From Clostridia bacterium (GTDB lineage: Bacteria > Bacillota > Clostridia > Christensenellales > Aristaeellaceae): DNA of 8,355 nucleotides. Positions 1 to 6,162 of this stretch are shown one piece after another; within the stretch, counting starts at the first letter, position 1, and every line of letters starts with the position of its first letter. The position numbers and the translations under genes were made by a program. The notes under the pieces are model-generated. The model did no database searches. It saw only the letters and a list, made by a program, of their open reading frames with translations, and had not been told where the DNA came from. The stretch spans positions 1 through 8,355 of the forward strand of contig JAFWBZ010000172.1 in assembly GCA_017537105.1 (NCBI GenBank), written 5' to 3'.

Positions 1-947
1 CGAATTCCATGAGCTACGGGCGTTACAAGCTGTCGCCCAGCATGAGCGTCAACGATCTGATCGGGGAATTGACTTCGGGCAGCCAGACCAACGAGCGGGT
101 TATCACCATCGTGCCGGGCTGGACCTGCGAGGAAATCGCCGACTACCTGCTGAGCATCGGCGCGATCGAAAACCGCCAGGAGTTCCTGTCGCTTTGCAAC
201 AACGTGGACAGCTTCGTGGGCAGCTCCTACGCGCTGCGGGATGCCCAAAACCACAACACGCTGGAGGGCAGGAAGTACGCGCTGGAGGGATATCTCGCCC
301 CGGACACCTATCGCGTATTCGTGTCCGCCACCCCGGACAGCATCATTCGCACGCTTCTGAATCAGCACAACGCCATCATCGACGCCGTGTACTATGCCGA
401 TCACGCCGAGTACTACGCCGACGATGAGGGCAACTACCACGAGGTGGAGCGGTACGAGACCAACCTGACCATGGATCAGATCGTCACGATGGCCTCCATG
501 ATCGAGCGGGAGGCGGCCACGCGCGAGGATTACGCGCGGGTTGCCGCCGTGTTCTACAACCGGCTTCGGCAGGGCATGAAGCTGGAGAGCGACCCCACCG
601 CGACCTATCTGAGCGGCATCCGAAAGCTGGCGCTCAGCGATGCGGAGATCGCGGACCCGAACCTCTACAACACCTACTACGTCGTCGGTTTGCCGGTGGG
701 GCCGATCTGCAATCCCTCGCAGGCCGCCATGGAGGCGGCGATGTCTCCGGACATGGAGTACATCCGCGAAAACTACCTCTACTTCTGCGCCATGGAACCC
801 ACGTCCGGCAAGCTGGCGTTCTCCAAGACCCAGGAAGAGCACGACGCCAACGTCGCGCTGTATCGCCCGCTGTGGGAGGAATACGACCGAAAGAAGGCGG
901 AGGAACGCATCGCCGCTGTCGAATCTGCGCAGGAAGCGACGCCGTGA
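1..947 (+). CDS. mltG: MltG/YceG endolytic murein transglycosylase, 5' end cut off by the window
   Basis: MltG cleaves nascent peptidoglycan strands at the outer face of the cytoplasmic membrane and so ends glycan elongation. The frame is open to the left edge, and the first in-frame ATG (base 9) lies inside the conserved block 'GRYKLSPSMS' that precedes the catalytic domain. The N-terminal cytoplasmic part, membrane anchor and true start are therefore outside the window. Numbering from that ATG, the YceG signature is MASMIERE at 161-168 with the likely catalytic Glu at 166, followed by YNRL, the SDPTATY block, GLPVGPICNPSQ and the C-terminal YFCAMEP/FSKTQEEH motifs, in family order. The C-terminus is a short charged tail after residue 295. 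Stop is TGA at 945. sigK begins 65 bases downstream on the same strand with no terminator between, so read-through is possible. The family assignment is firm; the exact start cannot be seen. Confidence 0.93.
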   Translation, partial: NSMSYGRYKLSPSMSVNDLIGELTSGSQTNERVITIVPGWTCEEIADYLLSIGAIENRQEFLSLCNNVDSFVGSSYALRDAQNHNTLEGRKYALEGYLAPDTYRVFVSATPDSIIRTLLNQHNAIIDAVYYADHAEYYADDEGNYHEVERYETNLTMDQIVTMASMIEREAATREDYARVAAVFYNRLRQGMKLESDPTATYLSGIRKLALSDAEIADPNLYNTYYVVGLPVGPICNPSQAAMEAAMSPDMEYIRENYLYFCAMEPTSGKLAFSKTQEEHDANVALYRPLWEEYDRKKAEERIAAVESAQEATP

Positions 948-979
948 TCGGAACGATCGCGAACCCAGTCGAATAGGAT

Positions 980-1014
980 ATAGGGCAGACTTCCCCAAAG
1001 GAGGAACGCCCTAT
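980..1014 (+). promoter_or_regulatory. Inverted repeat enclosing the sigK ribosome binding site and start codon
   Basis: ATAGGGC at 980-986 is perfectly complementary to GCCCTAT at 1008-1014. Inside the loop TTCC (991-994) can also pair with GGAA (1003-1006). The Shine-Dalgarno AAAGGAGG (997-1004) lies in the loop and inner stem, and the first two bases of the sigK ATG (1013-1014) are in the outer stem. In the mRNA this could hide the translation start. The repeat is seen directly; a regulatory role is inference. The loop is too long for a Rho-independent terminator. Confidence 0.4.
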
Positions 1015-1720
1015 GTTTTTGCCCGAATTCTTCCTGTGGCTCGTTCAAAACGGGTGGCTGATGTTTCTCCACCTCAGTGCGCGATCGTCCTTCCCGAAGC
1101 CGCTGGACCGCTCGGAGGAGCAGGCGCTGTTGGAGCGCCTCCAGAGCGGGGACCGCGACGCGGAGCGCATACTGATCGAGCACAACCTGCGGCTGGTCGC
1201 GCACATCGCCAAGAAATACGCGCAGTCCGGCGTGGATCAGGACGACCTGGTTTCCGTGGGCTCTCTGGGGCTCATCAAGGCGGTGCAGACCTTCAAGCCG
1301 GAGGCAGGCCGACTGACGGCCTATGCGTCCCGCTGCATCGAAAACGAGATGCTGATGGTCCTTCGATCCAATCGAAAGCACAAAAACACGGTGCTTTTCG
1401 GGGAGTGCCTGGGCAAGGACCGGGAGGGCAACGACGTGGAGCTGAGCGAATGGCTGGGAACGGAGCCCGGCCTGGTGGCCGATGCCGCCGAGACCGCCAT
1501 CGAGTCCGGACGCGCGCTGCGGCTGATGCAGACGTTGCTGGACGAGCGGGAACGGGCGGTTCTCGAGCTGCGCTACGGCTTTTTTGACGGCTGCCTGTAT
1601 CCTCAACACGCCGTGGCGAAGCGGCTGAAGATTTCCCGGAGCTACGTCTCGCGCATTGAAAAAAAGGCGCTGGAAAAGCTGCGGAGGGCCATGAGCGGAG
1701 ACGCGTCGGATTCGAATTGA
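1013..1720 (+). CDS. sigK: RNA polymerase sporulation sigma factor SigK, with pro-sequence
   Basis: A 235-residue sigma-70 family protein of the usual pro-SigK length, which directs late mother-cell transcription (coat, cortex, spore release) in endospore formers. Residues 1-26 form a hydrophobic leader like the pro-sequence removed by SpoIVFB; aligned to Bacillus pro-SigK, processing would fall near residues 20-21. Region 2 carries IEHNLRLVAHIAKKY (55-69), DDLVSVGSLGLIKA (77-90) and YASRCIENEMLM (104-115). Region 4 ends in ISRSYVSRIEKKALEKL (207-223), a SigK/SigE hallmark. The start is supported by AAAGGAGG eight bases upstream. The start of region 4.2 reads PQHAVAKRLK where relatives have TQREIAKxLG, a mild departure in the first HTH helix. 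The gene is continuous, with no skin-type interruption. A weak SigK/SigE-like -10 (AATAGGATA from 972, with AC at 953-954) precedes it, but I do not rely on it. SigE is the closest alternative; the leader position and C-terminus favour SigK. Confidence 0.92.
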   Translation: MFLPEFFLWLVQNGWLMFLHLSARSSFPKPLDRSEEQALLERLQSGDRDAERILIEHNLRLVAHIAKKYAQSGVDQDDLVSVGSLGLIKAVQTFKPEAGRLTAYASRCIENEMLMVLRSNRKHKNTVLFGECLGKDREGNDVELSEWLGTEPGLVADAAETAIESGRALRLMQTLLDERERAVLELRYGFFDGCLYPQHAVAKRLKISRSYVSRIEKKALEKLRRAMSGDASDSN

Positions 1721-1745
1721 CATCGCCGCGTGATATTGTTATAAT
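1717..1745 (+). promoter_or_regulatory. Consensus sigma-A promoter for the DprA-like gene
   Basis: TTGACA at 1717-1722 and TATAAT at 1740-1745 are both exact consensus hexamers, with a 17-base spacer and a TG extended -10 (TGT at 1737-1739). The -35 hexamer overlaps the sigK stop codon (TGA at 1718-1720). The expected start point is near 1752, giving a leader of about 45 bases before the ATG at 1797. This places the DprA-like gene under vegetative control, independent of sigK. Confidence 0.85.
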
Positions 1746-1796
1746 TGTGAACACAGGGGGGAACGACGGGAAACCAAAGGCAGCGGAGGGTGGCAA

Positions 1797-2756
1797 ATGA
1801 ACTACAGCGATGACGGATATGCAGCAATGCTGCTGACCATGGCGCCCTCGCCGGACCGCGAGGAGTATGCCCGCCCGTACAGCGTGCAGGAGCTCCGGCG
1901 GCTCGAAGCGGCCGTCCGCAACACGGAGATCAAGCGCATCGGCGGGCTGCTGAGTGTGGACATCAGCGGCCTGATGATCTATCTCGGCTTGCCGGAGGAA
2001 GAGGCGTACCGCACGTTCACGCTGCTGCACCGCTCGGTGCAGCTGACCTACGCTCTCGAGGGCTTCTCGCGGCAGGGCGTGGAGGTCATCACCAGCTACG
2101 ACGCCGAATACCCGCAGCGCCTTCCCCGCAAGCTCGGGGATGCGGCACCGCCGTTTTTCTACCGCTGCGGCAGCGCGAAGCTGCTGGAAAGGCCGCATAT
2201 CGCAATCGTGGGCATTCGCGGCGTCCGGACGGACAGCGACATGAGAAATGCCATCGAGGCGCTGGTCCGGAATGCCACGGCAAAGGGCTACGGCGTCCTG
2301 ATAGGCGGTGAGCTCGGCGTTTCGAGGGTCGCGGAGAGCCTGGTCGCGCAGTGTGGCGGGACGCTGCTGGAGGTGCTGGGCGGCGGCATGCAGGAGCAGA
2401 TTCACCGCGAGGACATTGCAGAGCTGATCGCGACAGACCGCTGTGCGGTGCTGTCCGTGGAGCACCCGGAGGCGATGTTTACCCTGAGCCATGCCGTCGC
2501 GCGCAACCGGCTGCTGTTCTCGCTGGCAGATGCGGCGTTTGTCTTCAATACCGACGGACGGCGCGGCGAATCCGAGGCGATTCAGAATCGCTACTGTGAT
2601 TGGATCTATGCGTGGGAGGACTTCGCGGAAAACCGCGCGCTGATCGCGCGGGGTGCTATTGCCTTGAACGGCCGCACTCCCATCGACTTCAACGCCATGA
2701 GCCAGCATTGGAACAGCTCGTCCGCCGAACAGCTGAACATGTTTGATCTCTTTTAG
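1797..2756 (+). CDS. Divergent DprA/Smf-family Rossmann protein with clamp-binding-like C-terminus
   Basis: A 319-residue protein related to DNA-processing protein A, the ssDNA-binding RecA loader of natural transformation. An N-terminal helical part (about 1-90) leads into GVEVITSYDAEYPQRL (94-109) and PPFFYRCG (118-125). The Rossmann core follows: IAIVGIRG (135-142), GYGVLIGG (164-171), LEVLGGGM (191-198), VLSVEHPE (218-225) and ARNRLLFSLAD (235-245). Key DprA positions are changed: the usual SGxAxGIDxxAH is IGGELGVSRVAE (169-180), and the final SGSLxTA is RGESEA. No winged-helix (DprA C-terminal) domain is present. The last residues are EQLNMFDLF, resembling a beta-clamp-binding pentapeptide. 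The start has GGAGGG six bases before the ATG and a consensus sigma-A promoter upstream. Family membership is well supported; a competence role is not, because no com gene is nearby. A genome-maintenance or foreign-DNA-sensing role is possible but unproven. Confidence 0.75.
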   Translation: MNYSDDGYAAMLLTMAPSPDREEYARPYSVQELRRLEAAVRNTEIKRIGGLLSVDISGLMIYLGLPEEEAYRTFTLLHRSVQLTYALEGFSRQGVEVITSYDAEYPQRLPRKLGDAAPPFFYRCGSAKLLERPHIAIVGIRGVRTDSDMRNAIEALVRNATAKGYGVLIGGELGVSRVAESLVAQCGGTLLEVLGGGMQEQIHREDIAELIATDRCAVLSVEHPEAMFTLSHAVARNRLLFSLADAAFVFNTDGRRGESEAIQNRYCDWIYAWEDFAENRALIARGAIALNGRTPIDFNAMSQHWNSSSAEQLNMFDLF

Positions 2757-2786
2757 AATATCGTCTGTTTCCGAAGGCAACAGGAA

Positions 2787-2813
2787 AGCGGCGTCCCGAT
2801 CAGGGACGCCGCT
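2787..2813 (-). terminator. 11-bp stem-loop at the convergent ends of the DprA-like gene and dapA
   Basis: AGCGGCGTCCC (2787-2797) pairs perfectly with GGGACGCCGCT (2803-2813) around a five-base loop. The dapA stop codon (TGA on the - strand, 2802-2800) sits in the loop. On the - strand the stem is followed by a modest T-rich run (TTTCCTGTT), so it probably ends dapA transcription. On the + strand there is no T tract, but the stem lies 30 bases after the DprA-like stop and could stop or stabilise that transcript too. Confidence 0.6.
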
Positions 2814-3699
2814 CTGCTGTCAGGCCAAGCCGAGCCATTTCCCGCGTGAGCTCTGCCCGGTGCTCTGCGCCAAGCGGCACAAGCGGCAGGCGAAGCTCGT
2901 CTTCCACCCTTCCAAGCAGGTACAGGGCCGCTTTGACCGGGATGGGATTCACTTCGGAGAAGAGCGCGCGGATCAGCGGCAGGTACTTTATCTGGTGCGC
3001 GAGCGCCTGCTTTGGTTCGCCCTGCAGCCAGCTTGTGGTAAGCGCATGCATCTCTCCGGGGATGACGTTGGAGGCGACGGAGATCGCGCCCTGCGCCCCG
3101 AGGGACATGGCCGGAACGATCTGGTCGTCATTTCCGCAGTAGATGGCGACGTTGTCTCCACAGGCGGCTGCCAGGTCGACCATCTGACGCAGGCTGCCGG
3201 AGGCCTCCTTGACGGCGCGAAGGTTCGGGTGCCGAGCAAGCTGCGCCACGCACTCCGGGGGAAGGTTCAGGCCCGTCCGTCCCGGTACGTTGTACAGTAT
3301 GATCGGGAGTTCCACGCTGTCCGCGATGGTGGTGAAGTGTTCCATCAGACCCTCGGAGCTGGTCTTGTTGTAGTAGGGCGTGACTACGAGCAGCGCGTCC
3401 GCGCCGCGGGACTGTGCCTCCTGGGACTGCCGGATGGCCGTCCGCGTGTCGTTGGAGCCCGTACCCGCGATCAGCGGGACCCGCCGGGCATTGCGCGCCA
3501 CGGCACACTCCAGGATCGAAGCCCGCTCCGACGCGGACAGCGTGGAGGGCTCACCGGTGGTTCCCAGGACCACCAGGGCGTCGATGCCCGAGGCCACCTG
3601 CCAGTCGATCAATCCCTCCAGGGCATCGTAATCCACGCGCCCGCCGCGAAACGGCGTCACCAGCGCCGTGGCGCAGCCATGGAACAAGGCACTCTCCAT
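2800..3699 (-). CDS. dapA: 4-hydroxy-tetrahydrodipicolinate synthase (DapA)
   Basis: DapA condenses pyruvate and aspartate semialdehyde in the first committed step of lysine and diaminopimelate synthesis in the cytoplasm. In spore formers the pathway also feeds dipicolinate. I place the start at the ATG at 3699 because GGGAGGG lies five bases before it. Two in-frame ATGs further upstream (3729, 3717) have no Shine-Dalgarno and would give an unusual extension. The resulting 299 residues match the family's (beta/alpha)8-barrel size. Active-site residues are in place: Thr47-Thr48 in GTTGE, Tyr110, Tyr136 in ILYNVPGR, Arg141, and the Schiff-base Lys164 in VKEASG. The C-terminal region has the usual NPIPVKAAL block (251-259). 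A Rho-independent terminator separates it from the upstream GNAT gene, so it is probably a monocistronic unit. N-acetylneuraminate lyase is a related alternative, but GTTGEPSTLS and NVPGRTG point to DapA. Confidence 0.94.
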   Translation of the reverse strand: MESALFHGCATALVTPFRGGRVDYDALEGLIDWQVASGIDALVVLGTTGEPSTLSASERASILECAVARNARRVPLIAGTGSNDTRTAIRQSQEAQSRGADALLVVTPYYNKTSSEGLMEHFTTIADSVELPIILYNVPGRTGLNLPPECVAQLARHPNLRAVKEASGSLRQMVDLAAACGDNVAIYCGNDDQIVPAMSLGAQGAISVASNVIPGEMHALTTSWLQGEPKQALAHQIKYLPLIRALFSEVNPIPVKAALYLLGRVEDELRLPLVPLGAEHRAELTREMARLGLTAERRP

Positions 3700-3727
3700 A
3701 GCATCCCTCCCGTGCATGTTTTGCTCC

Positions 3728-3733
3728 ATTGTA
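3728..3733 (-). promoter_or_regulatory. Possible -10 element for dapA
   Basis: TACAAT on the - strand is one base from the sigma-A -10 consensus and is the best such match in the gap between the GNAT terminator and dapA. No good -35 lies 16-18 bases upstream; that region is the T tract of the terminator. If used, transcription would start near 3721, so the ATG at 3729 could not be the translation start, in agreement with the chosen start at 3699. Confidence 0.35.
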
Positions 3734-3746
3734 CGGGGAAATGTCG

Positions 3747-3786
3747 AAAAAAAGAACGGGCGGCGCGCCGGGAAGGCACGCCGCCC
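3747..3786 (-). terminator. Rho-independent terminator of the MazG-like/GuaA-like/GNAT operon
   Basis: Read on the - strand, GGGCGGCG (3786-3779) pairs with CGCCGCCC (3765-3758). Three more pairs extend the stem beyond a single mismatch, leaving a five-base loop (3770-3774). The stem is followed by GTTC and seven consecutive T (3753-3747). It begins 16 bases after the GNAT stop codon, the expected place, and insulates dapA from the operon. Confidence 0.88.
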
Positions 3787-3802
3787 AATCCATCTGTGGC
3801 GG

Positions 3803-4609
3803 TTACGGATTGATGTCCACGCCGGGATACCGCATCAGCAGCTCCGCCTGCACGAATCCCATCCGCTCCATCATGTGCAGCACGTGGGGAATGCGCGCGC
3901 GGACGTTGGCCTCCGCCACCACCAGCCGGTTCTTTTCAAACTCCTCGCAGGCAAGGCCGAGCATGCAGCTGCCAACGCCCATGCGTCGCCAGCGCTTCGC
4001 GGTCTGGATGTAGCCGATCACGCCGCGGTATTCCTCCTGCCAGATCAGGATCTCGCCAGCCATGCCGGTGGGCGACACCGTCAGAATCCGCATAAAGCCC
4101 TCCCGGCTGATGAAGCTGTGGAGCCATTCGAAGTCGTGGGTAGTGTTGTACAGCTCGTTGTAGCGCTCCAGAAAGAACTTCTGCTCCATCGGGTCGCTCA
4201 GATCGTCCCGTACGATCACGCAGCCGGCTGGGAGATGATAGTCCCCGGCGCAGGGCAGGCGAAGCTGCATCTTGACCAGCCCGTCGTTGTCCTTGAAGCC
4301 CATGGGCATCAGCGCGTCCAAAATGTCCAGATCCTCCGGATCGACGCGCGTGTACAGCCGGGAAAACTTCCCGGATTCGGCGCAGATGGCGCGCGCCCGG
4401 GCGACAGCTGCACCCAGCAGCTTGTCCGGAATGTGGTCGCCCTCCAGCTGGAGCCGCACCTGGAACGGACGGGCCGGATAAAGCGAGGGATTGTCATCGC
4501 AAAAGATGACGCAGGAGCCCAGCTGAAATCCGGTCGCTTCATCAATGGCGAGAAAGGTGTTCTCCACCGGCTGTCCGTCCATGGGTTCTCTGGCGTGTTT
4601 GAGCATCAT
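3803..4609 (-). CDS. GNAT-family N-acetyltransferase with two tandem GNAT-like halves
   Basis: A 268-residue protein whose C-terminal half (about 130-260) is a GNAT acetyl-CoA-dependent transferase domain. The pyrophosphate-binding motif A is KRWRRMGVGSCML (205-217), fitting R/QxxGxG/A. It is followed by LVVAEANVRARIPHVLHMMERMGF (229-252, shown by its key parts: Asn235, Met247, Gly251, Phe252), the usual strand/helix ending of the fold. The N-terminal half (about 15-115) repeats the pattern weakly (FLAIDEATG...ALMPMGF) and lacks motif A, so it is probably a degenerate second GNAT domain. The start has GAGGTG seven bases before the first of two adjacent ATGs. It lies 54 bases downstream of the GuaA-like gene with no terminator between and ends at a strong terminator, so it is probably the last gene of that operon. 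The substrate cannot be read from sequence. Confidence 0.8.
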   Translation of the reverse strand: MMLKHAREPMDGQPVENTFLAIDEATGFQLGSCVIFCDDNPSLYPARPFQVRLQLEGDHIPDKLLGAAVARARAICAESGKFSRLYTRVDPEDLDILDALMPMGFKDNDGLVKMQLRLPCAGDYHLPAGCVIVRDDLSDPMEQKFFLERYNELYNTTHDFEWLHSFISREGFMRILTVSPTGMAGEILIWQEEYRGVIGYIQTAKRWRRMGVGSCMLGLACEEFEKNRLVVAEANVRARIPHVLHMMERMGFVQAELLMRYPGVDINP

Positions 4610-4663
4610 CGCTGCGCACCTCGCTGTCTTATGTGATCGTATTCCGTTTCCGCATGTCGGGAA

Positions 4664-6145
4664 TCACTGCCACTCGATCGCCGTGCGCGCGTCCGGGGAG
4701 AGGTCATAGGAGACGCGGTTGATGCCCGGCACCTCCTCGATGATCCGCTCTGCCACGCGCTCCAACAGGTCGTAGGGCAACCTGCCAACGGCATAGGTCG
4801 TGGTGCTCTGCTCGCTGACGGCGCGGAGCACGCAGGCGTATTCATAGGCGAACCCGTCGTCCCTACGGCCCAGCGTGGAATCGCTGTTCAACACGGCGAA
4901 ATACTGGGTGAGCCGCTTGTCCTGCCCCGCAGCCTGGATCTCCTCGCGGAATATGGCGTCCGCCTTTCGCAGAAGCGCGATCTTTTCCGCGGTGACCTCG
5001 CCCTGGCAGCGCACGGCCAGCGCCGGGGCGGGGAAGGGCTGTCGTTGGATCAGCGCCTCGGGGAGACCCATCAGCGCGCCGAGCTTGCGCACCTCGTCCT
5101 TGAACAGCATGCGCACGGGCTCCAGCAGCTTTCCGGCATCAAACTGCCGGGCGTAGACCTCGTCCGAGGACCCGCGAATCAGCAGGTCCGAGTAGATCGT
5201 ACCCTGCACGAAGAATTCATAGGCCGGGTGCTCCAGCGTGTATTCCCGAATGACGTTCAAAAACTCGTCGCGCATGACGCGATGCTTTTCAATGGGGTCG
5301 GTCAGGCCGTGAAGGCGCACGAGAAAGCGATCGGAGGCGTCGATGGACTCGACGTCGAGCCCCAGGTCCTCCCGGAAGGTGTCGATGACCTGATCGGCCT
5401 CGCCCAGGCGAAGCAGGCCGTTGTCGACGAAGACGCACTTCAGCCGGTCTCCGATGGCGCGTCGCATCAGCATTGCGCAGGCAGAGGAATCGATGCCGCC
5501 GGAGACGGCCATCAACACGGATGCCTCGCCGACCCTCTCGCGGATATACCGGATCTCCTCCTCCACATAGTCCTCCACATTCCACTTGGGGGTGCAGCCG
5601 CAGATTTTTTCCGCGAAATTGCTTAGGATGACCGCACCGTCGGGATCGTTGGATTCCGCATAGAACTGAAGGCCGTAGAGGTTGCGCTCAAAATCGGCGA
5701 AGGCAGGCGTCAGCCCGTCGATGGTCGTGGCGATGGGTTCGAAACCCTCCGGCAGCGCGAAGCCGTCCACGCGGACGAAGTAGCGGTCGCTCTCCGAAAG
5801 CTGATCGAACAGCGCACAGGGCTGAAAGGTGATCTGTGAGGCCTGATTTTCCAGCAGTACGCCCTCGGACGCGGCGCCGCAGGACTCGATCATCATGCGG
5901 GAGGCGCCGCCCAGCGCGAGCACGGGAATGCCCAGTGCGAGCACGGCGCGGGGGAATGCACCAGCATCCTCACAGCTGTCCCCGCCGACGATCAGTATGC
6001 CCCGGGGCGACTTCCTGCGGAAGAGCTCAATGTCCGCACGACGGGACATGATCTCCGTGTAGTAGTGTTGGTTCCGCAGCTTCCTGGCCATTTCTATGGC
6101 TTCGCGGCCGCCGAGATCCAGCACGAGGATAAAATCGTTATCCAT
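4664..6145 (-). CDS. guaA: GMP synthase (GuaA) family protein with a catalytically degenerate glutaminase domain
   Basis: A 493-residue protein with GuaA architecture: N-terminal class I amidotransferase-like domain (5-182), ATP-pyrophosphatase domain (about 190-380) and C-terminal dimerisation domain (380-493). GuaA makes GMP from XMP, ATP and glutamine. ATP-side motifs are intact: the P-loop SGGIDSS (215-221), VFVDNGLLRL (238-247), QGTIY (314-318) and FKDEVRKLG (348-356). The glutaminase triad is broken: the GVCYGMQ region reads ALGGASR (Cys to Gly79) and FHPE reads FYAE (His to Tyr162; Glu164 kept). The IKSHHNVGGLP loop that binds XMP is absent (a deletion of about 12 residues near 320-340). 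RHPFPGPGLG reads RQPFPAPALA, the VRSVG arginine and a later lysine are Ser423 and Ala433, and the terminal IEWE is IEWQ. The start ATG has GGAGG eight bases upstream and lies 17 bases after the MazG-like stop. It may be an ammonia-dependent enzyme or a paralogue with another acceptor. Family is sure; activity is not. Confidence 0.85.
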   Translation of the reverse strand: MDNDFILVLDLGGREAIEMARKLRNQHYYTEIMSRRADIELFRRKSPRGILIVGGDSCEDAGAFPRAVLALGIPVLALGGASRMMIESCGAASEGVLLENQASQITFQPCALFDQLSESDRYFVRVDGFALPEGFEPIATTIDGLTPAFADFERNLYGLQFYAESNDPDGAVILSNFAEKICGCTPKWNVEDYVEEEIRYIRERVGEASVLMAVSGGIDSSACAMLMRRAIGDRLKCVFVDNGLLRLGEADQVIDTFREDLGLDVESIDASDRFLVRLHGLTDPIEKHRVMRDEFLNVIREYTLEHPAYEFFVQGTIYSDLLIRGSSDEVYARQFDAGKLLEPVRMLFKDEVRKLGALMGLPEALIQRQPFPAPALAVRCQGEVTAEKIALLRKADAIFREEIQAAGQDKRLTQYFAVLNSDSTLGRRDDGFAYEYACVLRAVSEQSTTTYAVGRLPYDLLERVAERIIEEVPGINRVSYDLSPDARTAIEWQ

Positions 6146-6162
6146 GATGGTTTCCTCCGCGT

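Noticed and set aside
980..1020. The sigK leader hairpin plus following T run as a terminator after mltG
   Set aside because: The loop is 21 bases and the T run lies inside the sigK coding sequence, so it does not fit a Rho-independent terminator.
1..1030. GAATTC sites near the left edge (2-7) and inside sigK (1024-1029) as signs of a cloning junction or chimera
   Set aside because: The mltG frame and motifs run smoothly from the edge, and a six-base site is expected by chance at this density.
1293..2780. A 495-codon open frame on the - strand opposite sigK and the DprA-like gene
   Set aside because: It is antisense to two recognisable proteins, has low-complexity Arg/Pro/Ala-rich composition at its end, no family motif and no Shine-Dalgarno. 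High-GC codon bias produces such shadows.
3700..3729. Upstream ATG for dapA at 3729
   Set aside because: It has no Shine-Dalgarno and overlaps a -10-like hexamer. The ATG at 3699 has GGGAGGG at the right distance and gives the family's usual N-terminus.
2743..4636. Long + strand open frames opposite dapA and the GNAT gene
   Set aside because: They mirror the real - strand genes codon for codon, run across the terminator, and show no recognisable protein features.
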